A stretch of DNA of 64,000 bases from Aphis gossypii (Eukaryota > Arthropoda > Insecta > Hemiptera > Aphididae): NCBI RefSeq assembly GCF_020184175.1, contig NC_065530.1, positions 29,799,260 through 29,863,259 of the forward strand, in the 5' to 3' direction. The notes beneath the pieces were generated by a model. It did not search any database and was not told where the DNA came from. It saw nothing but the letters and a program-made list of their open reading frames with translations. Every line of letters begins with the position of its first letter. Position 1 is the first letter of the stretch. A program made the translations under genes and the position numbers. Below are positions 38,601 through 51,060 of the stretch, piece by piece.

Positions 38601-41600
38601 ACGATGTACAGTATAATATAATATTATGCATTTATACGGCAGCCACACGGTATTACTATATAGTGTTGGGTATTGTTTCTACATAATATTATAATGTAAT
38701 AATGTGTACCTGACCACACCACACTACGTGTAAATTTATTCAAAATGGATTCGATTTCGATATTCAAATTTTACTCGAGCAAACAATTTTCGAAGTTCAC
38801 ACACTTATAATACATAATAGTAAACGTACGAAGTTTATGTACAATCTCACGATAGGTGTACACATGTGATATTATACATGTGTAGTATGCACCTATAGGT
38901 GATTTTATCTGTGGACAATAAAAACAGTGTTTCTGGATTCGATTACATTAAACGCGTCGTCGTACAGCGCGTAAAACATTCCCGTACATACTTTTATGGT
39001 ATCATATTATTGTCATGTTTAAACATAATAATATTATGTGTCGCAAGTTATTTATACATACATATAGTATAAGTTACAAATAAATAAAAGTGAAACTTAA
39101 ACGTGAATAAATTGCAATGATGTCCAATTTTCTGGTCATTTCCTGGACCACTCGAAAGATTTAATGTTAATACTGTTACATTTCCGCATAGGTAGTACGT
39201 TATGCTATCTTTAGGTTTTGCTGCTTTCAATCGGAGTGTATATTATTTATAAGTCACTGAATACATATTATACTATACAGGTATTATATTTTAATTTTAT
39301 ACACAAATTTACATAATTTCACAAATAAATTATAAAAGTATATTTATTAGATATACTACTATTATATAATTTTAATATATATTATTTTGGTATTTTTCGT
39401 GTACTCTTTGGTTACAAATATTTACGAAGACATTTTTGGTCATTCTGTTCGATAATATAATTTTATCTTTAGTGGGTACGCGGTGATCGTTTATTTATTA
39501 TTTTGTTGTTCCCATTCGTCGGTCTATACCGTTTCGTCCTCCATTAAATTATAGTTTAATTTACGACGTCGCCAACTCAACATTAGTACAAATAGGACAC
39601 GATAAAAAAAAATCTTTACGACTCTTAAAGTTTGTCTGAGAGGAAATAATACCTCAATTATTCGGTTCACTGTGAGCTTTCCGTCTATTGTATAATAAAT
39701 GACGTTAGATAAAGTATTTGACCGTACAACTCGGACGTAAAGTATAATATAATATCATATATAATAATGTATATATACAAAGCACTGCTGATGATGGCCT
39801 AATACACAATAGGTACTATTATACGGCGGGGACCATTAACATTTCTTTCTATCCGAACCGAGTACATTATTAACAATTCGAATTTAAATTATGATACGGA
39901 TAAACGTATATGTGTGTGTCTGTGTATGTGTGTGTGTTGTATATTATATGTATACAGGGCGCGCTGGTTTTATATATTTTCGTCGCGAACCAGGCATTGA
40001 ACAAAATACTTGTTTGACGGTGTGAGAGGGGGAGAGAAATTGGAAATAAAACCCTATATATCAGGGAAAATGTGGAGACGGTTTCAAGACGAAAGATAAA
40101 CGTCACTTTGTATTTGTGCAGCAAACGCTTAGGCGTGTTCGAAGTGGATTAACACGATATGATACAACTGATAATATTTTGAATAACTCGTCCTATACGC
40201 ATATATCGTATAGCCGCTAAAGGGTAAAACGTATGCGTATATACACCTTTTACGTTGTATTATGCGTGTTCTCGATACAGTTTCGATAAAATAATTATAC
40301 GAATAATTGTGCGATAGGAATGTACGAAACCGATAAAAATAATATAATATTTTTTAATAGTCGTTTAATGTATATTATATATTATTTGTCAATATAAAAC
40401 AATTATATATAACAGGTGGAGCTTCGAAGTTCTATTTATATAGTATATTCATAATTTGGCGAAATAAAAATATCGATTTCAAACTCGTATGAGGAGAAGG
40501 CAGTAAGGTACATCTACCTGCAGTACTAAAGAACGGATAATGTCAATATTATATATAAACATTGATTCTTACCAATGTACGTTATATACATAATACACCT
40601 AGTGTATAAAATATGCATAATCATTGAGCACAACGATATTTTGTGTCACAAAAATCTTATATATATATACTTAATACGTGTGATGTATAGATACGTCGCT
40701 TACCACTTACGAAGTAACCATTATTTGTATATCTATTTTTATATACGAGAAAAAAGTCGACTTGTCGGTATTCGCTCTGTCGGTTTGACTTGCTGCAAAT
40801 GCGATTTCGGACTGTCATTATATTAACCTATATATAATATATATAGTGATATGTATAGATATCACACGTTCACACTATCTTACTTTAACGTACGTGCGTA
40901 TAAATGCAATACTCATGAGTAATAAAATTTTATATATATTTTGCAGTATTTTATATATATATATATTATAAATCATGTGAAACGGTCCTCTGCTTTCACG
41001 ATTACGATTTTCTAGATATTTTCCTTTACACACATTTTCTATTTGGATTATTGACATTTTTAAATATTGTATTAACAACACATGACTTAATGTTATTTAC
41101 GAACAATCGACATTCAGCCATTAGTAATTTTTTTGCGAATATATATTTTGTATATTATTGATAAGCTACAAACAAAATAATGGTGAAACGTGACTTGTGA
41201 ACAGCAATTTAACTAATACAACAATAATAGGCATAACAATGTAAACAAAAAAATGTGTTTAATAAATATTATATGAAGTATAACTGTAAGAGTTTGATCG
41301 ATCTCACATCGAATTTTATCCTTATATTTAGACTGAAAAACTATATTTTTCACCACTTTTGACTTATTTGCTAGTAAATTATTATTATTAATTTACCTTA
41401 AATCTGCAGTTAAATACATGTGTATGATATATTGAGAATATGACGTCGGTATGGCGTTGTGGTTCGGTTATCGCGTATTCATATTATAGTTTATGTATAT
41501 TACTTTAAAATATATAAAAAAAATATATGACAATAATAGTATGATACGCTAGAGGAAAAAAATTTAATCTTTTCTAACGACGATTGACCTTTTTTATCGT

Positions 41601-42250
41601 CTGTCTGCATACACTATATGGGTACCTTACTTAAAAAAAAAATAGAATTATCATCTGTAGGTGTACCTAATGTATAGTGCTTACGTAATTTGAAATTACT
41701 TATTAATTTTAGTAGGGCAAGAATTTCTATGCATTAGAACAGTAGTATTGTCCACGTTTGGCACGTACTGAATTTAATCGGAAATTTTGTTTTGAATAGC
41801 TTAATCGACATTTATATAAGCGCATGTTTAGAGTTTCTCAGTTACTATTTATTTGAAAATAATTAATATAAAATAGTAAAATCGTATTTATCTAATGAAG
41901 ATCTATATAATACTATTGATTTATTTGTCGTATAAACGCGTGTACTATTTACGAACTGATACGGTCGAAAGTGAAAGTGATGTTAAATAATTTACAAACG
42001 AATAAATCATCAAAACCGCTATACTGATGACGAAATACTCGAGTGTATTATTTGTGATCAGTTTTTACATAACAGCTATTCAAAATATATACCTATATAT
42101 ATATATTTTTTTTTGCAAATTAAAAAAAAAATTAATTTACTATTTTTCATTGCATAATTTAATTATAAATCCTATATAGGTCCGATTATTATATCGTCGT
42201 TATGCGTCTAAATACGAATTATAAACGGGTACCTAATATATAGGTAGGTA
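38601..42250. other. AT-rich non-coding DNA
   Basis: No exon seen on either strand. Numerous TATATA runs (for example near 40954) and a (GT)n tract near 39909-39936. Confidence 0.6.
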
Positions 42251-42870
42251 CACGGTATCCGGTGTGTGTGTGTATATGATATTATTATAATAGTATTATA
42301 TCGTGTCGGAAGTGTCGTCAACTACAGCTGTCGTAATGAATGTGCGTGCGTGGGAGAAAATCGCGGCGGCGACGGTGTTGGAGATGTGCCGCCCGTCGGA
42401 CGTGCAGTGTGCGTGCGTGCGTGCGTGTGTGTATAATTGCGGGCAACATGGCGCGGGTCTCGTCTTTTGATGGAGGACCAATGCAAGCGCACCGGGACGG
42501 CCCTACAAATGACGCTCCTCCGCATTAAAGCGCCGACGGGCACCCGCGCCGCCTCGCCCCCACCCCCGACCGTCGCCGCTTATCGTACTTTAACATTCGG
42601 CATTTCACTGTCAACTCTCGACATCCCTTTTTTCGCGAGGTCTTTCGCCTTTTTTTTTTTTTTTTTACTTTCCACCCTTTCTCTCGCGCGCGCACCGCAC
42701 CCGCACGTAACAGTCTAATATCGCGTATATATTATATATACACCTAAAAATATAATATATTATTATGTCGTATTATATATATTGTACGCGATGCTGCGGC
42801 TACCTTTGTTTTTTTAACGTCAAATCCGCGAGAGAGACGCAGTAACGCGTGTAAATTATTATTATTATGA
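42251..42870. other. GC/CpG-richer patch 4
   Basis: The most compact CpG-dense block (about 42340-42700), with CGGCGGCGACGG, (GTGC)n at 42408-42428, AACATGGCGCGG (42445), a C-rich run and then T and CGCG runs. It could be a CpG-rich promoter on either strand. Open frames of 60-93 codons lie on both strands (for example 42437-42718), none with a recognisable product. Confidence 0.5.
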
Positions 42871-45840
42871 GAGCGGATTATGATAATTATGATATTATTA
42901 TAATATTATTAGTTAAATAATTAATATCGATAAAGAAGTTTTAAGGGTTTTAAATTTTTAAGCGGTGTTACTTACTCGACCAGTGATTCAGAACGATATC
43001 GTAAATATATATTATAATATATATTTGCATAAATGGCCATATGATTATATAATGCCCTCTCATAATGTGCCCCTTGCTCGACTGAGCCGTTGGGTCGTTG
43101 ACGTGGATATAAATGGTTCAAAAAGTAATGAAAAAGTCGTTTTATTTTAAAATTAAATACAACATAAATAATTGTTGTACATAATTCATGACTCAGCAGG
43201 TGTTTACTACTATAGAGTCATGATGGGTGCAGTAGCAACAGTGCAGAAATGTTATTTATCACTTGTTAGTTGTTGTTAAGTAATATTTTTTGGCACTATT
43301 ATACGTGTTTATAAGGTATAGCGACAGTTTACAGTACCTATACATTTAATTAACACATAATATTGGTACCGACATTATATTATTTTATGCATGTATTATA
43401 AACTTATAACAAAATAATTTATTCCGTTTTAGGATATTGGCTTCAAAAAAAATACTCCACATATATAAATATAAACAAACTATAGCTGTAGCGTTCGGTT
43501 ATAATAAATTTAGGATACACATATTGAACATATCAATTATATTATATAACATATTCTCGTTAAATACGAGTCGTAAATTTTTATTATTATTAAGTACGTT
43601 TTTTTTATACCAACTCATCTTACAATAATAATAATATGTATCATGTATACATTATAATATTGTACGAAAGTTAATAGATATATAGGTAGTTATGTAAATT
43701 TTCTACAGTATAATATAGAGGACTTTAAGAATATTCATTTATTTTTATAATAATAATATACATAATATATGCTTTTAGAGTAAGTACACCACGCGGGAAA
43801 TTTATCGCCCGAATTATTGTAACAATTGTTATGCGTATATAGTGTATACACAATACACATGCACGGACAAAGAATATCGATATTATATGTATAAAAGTTT
43901 TACAATTTTTGAACATATCTACGGTTCGCCCACGATCCGTGGGATAATTTAAAAAGAAAAAGTTAGTTGGAAACGTATATATACCTGTACATATATATAT
44001 TTATATAGGTGCACTGGCCTTTTAGCCATTGATAAACGTACGTGGTACATATACGCATTACTATTTCCGGCTTCCGTGACTTCTGTGTTTATACGCCTAT
44101 ATGTATGTATATTATATTCTTTGTGCTGAGTATGTTATCAATTTAACATAATATAATGTAATATATTATGTAGCTATAAAGCGACATGGCGTATAGTACA
44201 ACAAGGCATATATATATATTGACATGATAAACAAAATATAATTAAGTGTATATATTACAGTAGGTTTGTATACTTTTTATATTTTATCGTTTTGTTATTA
44301 TTTTCGTTTTATGTAGATAAATATTTATTGTTTTTAAAAACAAAACATTTCTTTTATTAAAATTCGACGTTTCTCCGATTCAATTTTACATGTTTATACA
44401 CTGAATATTATTAAGCTCCATTTAATCATAATAATACAACAATAATAAAACATATTACACTATATATTATTTACTTTATGTATGAATATACACTGAAATT
44501 AAAAATAAGTTATAAGTAAAGACAATTCTTAACCATAATACATTTTAGTTTAGATAAAAACATAAAATAGAATAGATACACGCAGAGCGGATATTTTTTT
44601 TTAACGAAAAAACGGAAATCGTTGTAATTGTGAGTATCGCGAGTAACAAGTTTGTCATCCCTGTAATACATATTATATATTATAAATAGATGATAAACGG
44701 AGAATGTCAAATATAGTGCTGTATGAAATATTTTTAGTTTCTAATAATTAGACGATATTTATATTAAACCAACGTGTGATATAAAAATAACGGATATTCT
44801 CGTGTTAATTGATAAACATGTTTAAGGTTTTATAATTAATTGTTTAGTTTTAGAATTACAGTTATTTAAATATTGTACATGATATGTTTATTAAGTTTTA
44901 AACTGTACATAAGTATATTATGCATTATTCATATTACATAGGCATAAATATATTATGCTAAACTCGAAAAAAATAATTATTATAATATGAAATCAGCAAT
45001 ACAATTTTCACTATTCTGCAGAACTGATAGCTCAGTTGTCAAATTTATGAATTAGGTGTACATAATATATACCTAATGCATTATAATAGCAATATTATAT
45101 ATTAATATATTTATGAACCATATTGACTATAATACATAAAATCGGATAAACATTAATACATTAATACGCGATTTATAGTTATAAGTATTTATATAACTAT
45201 GGGTAACTTGTTCGAAATCTTATTATATATTACAATTATCTAAAAACCTTCTGATTCTAAATACGAGGTCATAAGACGTATGTTGTCATCATTGAAAAAA
45301 TAAAAAATAGTATTGACCACATTTTTCCATAGAATGAATGTAAGTACCTATTTATATACAATTTATATGACTTTTTCTTCGATGTTATTCATTTATTTAT
45401 GTTGTATGTAATATATTATGCCGGTAATTATTAACTATATAATATTTTTTATGCTTTACAATTGATTTGGACTAGGTATATGTCTATTATAATAATATAA
45501 TGTGACCAAATACATTAATTAAATATTATGATACAATAACATTTTCCAAAATTAAACAAGAAAACATTCATCAATTCATCATAATTAGTGCACATTTAGC
45601 TTAAAATATTTTACTTAACTATTATATATTATTATATACCACGAATTATTAAAAATAAAAACGATCGCGTGTTTTTCGTTCAAATTATTGCAGTCGAAGT
45701 CAAGTACAAAGATAAATACATAGTTTCTGGAGACCGAAAATATAAAGTGCTGTCTGCGGGCGAACGATTATAAGCACTAAAACATCCAACTGTGTTTCTA
45801 TTATTATTATATCATTGCATAATATAATTTCGAAGTCGTT
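42871..45840. other. AT-rich non-coding DNA
   Basis: Nothing identified beyond TA-rich simple sequence. Confidence 0.6.
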
Positions 45841-47000
45841 AAACGCGCGGCGTGTTGGACTCGGTTGGCCATCATAACTCCGTGCGCAATTAATCCGATG
45901 AGCTATATCGCGTTTTCTTCCTCCGCACGCAGGTTCGCATTAAAAATCATTATAATACTATGTTACGTTTTATGCGTCTATATCTCATATAATATATATA
46001 AATAATAATATAACGATGGTGCATCTTCTCGCAAAAAACACCCTCGTTATCTTTCCGAACAATAAAATTTCGATTATCTCTGTTCGAGAGTGGTACAGCG
46101 GAGGAAACAAAAAAAAAAAAAAAGTTAAAGAAAAGATATACACACCGCACTGCCAGCCGCGCCCCTCCATCGAGAGTGGAGAAAATTACCACCATAATTT
46201 TCCCGGTCAGGCAAAAGACGATGAAGAAGAAGAAGAGCTAAAAAAAAAAAAAAAATCTAATTTAAAAATCTCATTAACTTCCCCGGTCTCCTGCTTATTC
46301 ATTTTACACGAGTTTTTTCGGGCGAGTGGAAAAATCTACTCACTTCTCGTCGCCACATCCCCACCGTGTCGTCAAGGGTTTTTTTTTTTTTAATGAATAT
46401 TAAAGTTGTACGCGATGACGAAAAATTAAGAACTCTCGAGCGACTTTAGTTTTATAGTCGAGTGCGGTAACCGCATCCGAATAATAATAAAAGTTGGGAG
46501 TTTTTTCTTCTTCATCATCGTCTTATCGCTGTTTCTTTACTCTGTACACGCTGCGATGGTTATTAATTTTGAGTCATTAATTTCGTTCGGAATAATAATC
46601 GTAAAAAAGAAAAAAGTTTTTGTAAAAAAAAAAATTCATAAATTTTTTACCGGCCGGCATGGTGAGGGTGGGAGTAGTTTTCAAAAGTCGAGAAGCGTAA
46701 CGATATTTGTCTTAATTAATGTTGGTGTATACTTTTTTAACGACCAGGTAATCAATCAACGTTCTACTTTTATAATTTTCTTACGCTTTCCCATCCTTCT
46801 GAAAATATAGAGGATAACTTCTGCAAAAACCGTTTTCCAAAATAACCCGATGACAAATTACTGCCAATTAAACAGCCGTGGGCTGACACATTTTTTATTT
46901 TCCCTCTCACTAGAACGTTAATGAGATTTCGCGTTCGCGTAATTGCAAACAACAAACTCGATTTTTCATACGCAGTCCGCGGGGACGTCTGAAATAATTG
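45841..47000. other. GC-richer patch 5
   Basis: Moderately CpG-rich with long A and T runs (for example 46109-46123, 46240-46255, 46381-46391). The 125-codon open frame at 46016-46393 reads through the A runs as poly-Lys and is not believed. No exon identified. Confidence 0.5.
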
Positions 47001-48940
47001 TAAAAAAGAAGTAATAGTAATAAAGAAAATGAAAAACTACTAAAATGACAGTATAACGTGGCTATTCTATTGTAACACTCGTAATAACCACGCGTCTTGT
47101 GTTTTAAAAGTCATTCCACTGTGGATTTTACTACCTTTATACTACTATTATAAATTTGCATTGGCGAAAAACAACGGAATAAAAATTTCGGCACTGAAGC
47201 TGTTTGAAGTAATGACACTAAGTCTATAACGATAATAACATTACCTATAATATTATGCGTTGATATTTAAAAGAAATGTTTTGTTAAAGTATTATGATAC
47301 ATTATATCCTTTTGGGTTTAACATAAATTTAAATTTCATAAAACATTTTTCTTTTTACTTTTAGGCATTTTTTTTTTGAACAAATATTTTCCTATTTCTT
47401 CTAAAATGTTTTAATCCAACAATTAAACTGTAAACATATTCTTTGTATTTTTTTTTTCTACTTACGAACTAACTTAATCAATTATTATAATATAGGTTGT
47501 TATATCACTAATATTTTACGACACCTAGGTTTCGTAATTTAATAAATTAAAAAGAATCTTTGAATTAATAAAATGAATTAAACACAGATAAAATAATAAT
47601 AATAATAAAAAAAAAATATCCGGATGGAAGTTCATACTTTCATTTTGAATAACAGTAATTATGTGAGTCGTGTTTTCAGAAAAAATCTAAATTATTGCTT
47701 TGTAATACTTATATGTATTTAGATATAACATGTGGAATAGGAATACACTAAAATATTATCATTATTTTTAGATGCAACATTCATTTATTTCTGGTAAAAT
47801 TAATAAGCATATTCTTTTGAAAATCATAGATTGGCATATAAGAAGAAAAATATCATGATTACAAATTATATAGTGGCGTACTAATGAAAATTATAAAATA
47901 TCAGTATTATATTTGGGTAATATTTTTAAACGTTTATTGTAATAATGTTAATACGGTTATATATTATACATATACATCTATATGCACATGGTATATTAAA
48001 ATCGTGCATAAAATGATATAATATCAAATTTAAATTACATTCGTGCTAGGAATATATTAAATTAAACTTTGTATATGGTTTTTTTATTTACTATCAAATT
48101 GGTAGTACTAATAAAACAACTTCATAATAATATCAATATTCAATAACGTATATGTTATATTTTACTTCTGTTGTTCTTATAGCGAGAGTTCAATAACTAC
48201 AAATAGTTTAGAGTGTTTAGACAGGTAATAATAAGTATAATGTATAAGAATATCATTATATTTTTTATTCGAGTACCTAATACCCTTATCATAAAATATA
48301 GGTAAGTGATTATAAATATTTCCATAGGCCACAACGAATAAAATTACTTTGAAATGACTAAGTAAACATTTTTATAATTTTTGATTAATTTGATCAACTG
48401 TAAATATTTATTTAGGTATATTATGTTATTGTTATTATTTTATTAAATATACCTACATCCGAAGTAGTATAATGGCTATTGGTGATTACAGGGAATTTAC
48501 ATAAGTAGACTTAAAAAAAAAATATTATTACGATTTGAGTTAAAGTATGATACCTACCTACATTATATTTGATATGTCTTAACTTATGAATCACGTTATG
48601 TTTAAAGTTATGATCTAATAAAAAATTGATAGTTTAGAAAAACATCACAAAAAAAGTTGTTTGAAAAAAAGTGTCCCGACAGTTTTTTTAAAACTTTTAC
48701 TGTAGGTGTACATTATTGAATGAAAAGTGACGTTTTTTTATATTATTTATACTGTTATAAATTATTAAATTATACAATATGCTGTTACTCCGAAAAAAAA
48801 TATAATAAAATCCATATCGATTGTCTATGAAATTAAATTGTAGAGTATACATTTAAGAAGTCTGTTTTCAGTGTTTTTATATACATAAACATGTAAACAT
48901 TGAACATAATATTTGAAAGTCGAAAACACTCGAAACGTTC
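47001..48940. other. AT-rich non-coding DNA
   Basis: Nothing recognised apart from an (AAT)n run at 47594-47607 and TACCTACC motifs near 48551. Confidence 0.6.
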
Positions 48941-48948
48941 TATTAAAG

Positions 48949-49265
48949 CAGTGGTTCTTAACCAGTGTTCCACGGACTTAATATAAGTGTTCCGACATAA
49001 TTTTAAAATCAGTGAAAAAATTTTTATTTAGTATTTCTAGTTTTATTCTCTTAACATTTTGACTTTTAAAACAAAACACAATGATAAAAGTTAGACGTTT
49101 TACTAACATATTTCCAAATTGTTTTATGCTATACATTTATTGTTTAATAATATATCAAACAATTAAAAAATTAATATAATTACTGTTTTATTTTACGGCT
49201 GTGTTCCGCGAAAACCTCATAAAATTTTAAGTGTTCCGTCATTCGAAAAAGGTTAAGAACCGCCG
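48949..49265. mobile_element. hAT-superfamily MITE with intact 8-bp target-site duplication
   Basis: The 317-bp element starts CAGTGGTTCTTAACC and ends GGTTAAGAACCGCCG; these are inverted repeats agreeing at 13 of 15 positions. It is flanked on both sides by TATTAAAG (48941-48948 and 49266-49273), an exact 8-bp duplication as hAT transposases produce. The subterminal motif GTGTTCC occurs twice near each end (48966, 48988 and 49201, 49231). The AT-rich interior has no coding capacity, so mobility depended on a transposase supplied in trans. The intact duplication suggests a fairly recent insertion. Confidence 0.92.
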
Positions 49266-49273
49266 TATTAAAG

Positions 49274-49480
49274 CAATACGACGATTGATAAACATTTCGA
49301 TCGGCGTACACCTTTTGTGTACACTAAAATCAATTAAAAATTTTTTGCGTTCACTAATGTGAGCAGCCAATTCTATACAACACTACACAGGTACAACTAT
49401 GCTATTATATTATATTCATATGTACCTTAGGCTTTAATATCGATAATTTTATTATTGTGGTCGTGTTGGTCAAAATGAAA
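49274..49480. other. AT-rich non-coding DNA
   Basis: Short AT-rich stretch between the hAT MITE and patch 6; nothing recognised. Confidence 0.6.
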
Positions 49481-50113
49481 ACTCACACGTACACACACAC
49501 ACACGTAGACGCACTGGCCTATAATAATATATGAACGAAATAGGATTTTTCACGAACATTGTGGCAATTTGTGTTGGTATTTCATTTTCACCCGGCCGCC
49601 GGTATTACTTTTTTTTGGCTCGGGCGAATATTTCATCTTATTCTTACCGTTTTCCGCCCTCTCGCCACCCTCATCCCCCATACCATACCTATACACACAC
49701 GTATACGATATATATATACGTATGTATTAGATATTGTGTAAATGTATATACATATACACAATACCATCAGCACTACCTCTACCGCAACCTCCGTCACCGC
49801 CACTACCACCTCCACCACCCCCGGCCAACCGCTACACCGACTCCTCCACCGTCGTGTGCATATATAGTGCACGACGCTCGTCTGGTATAGAATATTCTCG
49901 TAGCGTATACGTGTACGGGCGCGTGTGTGAGTGCGTGCGCGGGAATATACATGTACGCAGCTTGAAGGGATGGCATCTGCGCGCGCGGCGCGAGAAAGTA
50001 GCCTCGTTAAGATTACATATGGAAAACAGGAGGGCGACCGGTGACGCGCGGAAGGGTAGGTACATAGCGACGTTCACTCTCTCCGGCGGGGGGGCGCTTG
50101 CGCACATACATCG

Positions 50114-50170
50114 CACGACGACGACGACTACTACGACGACGACGACGACGACGGCGACGGCGAAGACGAC
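50114..50170. repeat. (ACG)n trinucleotide repeat, interrupted
   Basis: ACG/GAC units with ACT and GCG interruptions across about 57 bases. Confidence 0.9.
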
Positions 50171-50344
50171 CAAAGGGGTGGGTGGCGGCGGCGGCATCGG
50201 CGGGAGGGTAGTGAAAGGGTCTCCGGGATCCCTTCGCATTTCGCATTGGCGCAAAAGGGAGTTAAAATAAAAAATAAAAATAAAAAAAAAAAAACCTCCG
50301 ACTGAGTGTGCATGTATACATATACTGCACACAGCGTTGTGTGC

Positions 50345-50396
50345 GCTGCTGCTGCTGCTGCTGCTGCTGCCGCTGCCGCTGCTGCTTCTTTCACTT
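50345..50396. repeat. (GCT)n trinucleotide repeat, interrupted
   Basis: About 17 GCT units with two GCC interruptions. This is CAG on the opposite strand. Confidence 0.92.
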
Positions 50397-50440
50397 TCTG
50401 TTGCTGCAGACAAAACCAAATTCCGTTATTGATTAATATC

Positions 50441-50465
50441 CGCCGCCGCCGTCGCCGCCGCCGCC
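50441..50465. repeat. (GCC)n trinucleotide repeat
   Basis: CGC/GCC units with one GTC interruption, 45 bp after the GCT repeat. Confidence 0.9.
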
Positions 50466-51060
50466 TTCACCCCTTCCCCCGACTAGCAAACTTTACCCCC
50501 ATCCCACACCCTTACACGTACGCATACGAATTATATATATATATATGTGTTATGTATATTATATGTACACGACGACGAGGACGACGAGAGAGCGTCACAC
50601 GAGCGCGCACGTTTTTAATGCCACGTTCTACACTCGGTGGCAGTGACGGCGGTCCCGGCGACCCTCGGGGTCGAGTAGGAGGAAAACGCGAAAAGAGAAA
50701 TAAAACAAAATGTCTTCCCGAACCCCTCTCGGCCGTATCACACCGCACCGTGGCGTGCATTTGCCTATATGCGTATATCGCAAGGCATATATCTGTGCAT
50801 GTATTGTATAATATTATATTGAGAAAAGAAAGGCACACGCTGAGAGGACAGCCGTTAGCGAGCGGCCGTAGAACGTTTGTCGGTATAGGTACATGTTATA
50901 TATTGTTACGGTACGGCGAGATTTATACATTGCAGCCGAACAATATGATATTATATTATACTCTGTAATAGGTTTTCGTAACTAATTAGAGAATCATTGT
51001 ATTGTCGGTATGTTTTGTTGTGCGATTACGGTGCAGGGCGGACTGCGGGACGGTAAGAAA

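Larger units (their letters stand above)
49481..51060. other. GC/CpG-richer patch 6 with triplet repeats
   Basis: The most repeat-rich patch: CA runs (49490-49504), C/A-rich sequence (about 49760-49850), (ACG)n (50114-50170), a G-rich tract (50175-50218), (GCT)n (50345-50396) and (GCC)n (50441-50465). Long open frames on both strands (49734-50270 +, 49832-50419 -, 50306-50968 +) arise because triplet repeats lack stops. They translate as poly-Thr, poly-Val, poly-Ala, poly-Ser or poly-Arg with no domain. I do not annotate them as genes. Confidence 0.5.

Noticed and set aside
46016..46393. 125-codon open frame
   Set aside because: Reads through long A and T runs as poly-Lys/poly-Phe; no recognisable protein.
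49734..50968. Long open frames on both strands (178, 195 and 220 codons)
   Set aside because: They are created by stop-free triplet repeats and translate as poly-Ala, poly-Thr, poly-Val, poly-Ser or poly-Arg without any domain; frames on opposite strands overlap.
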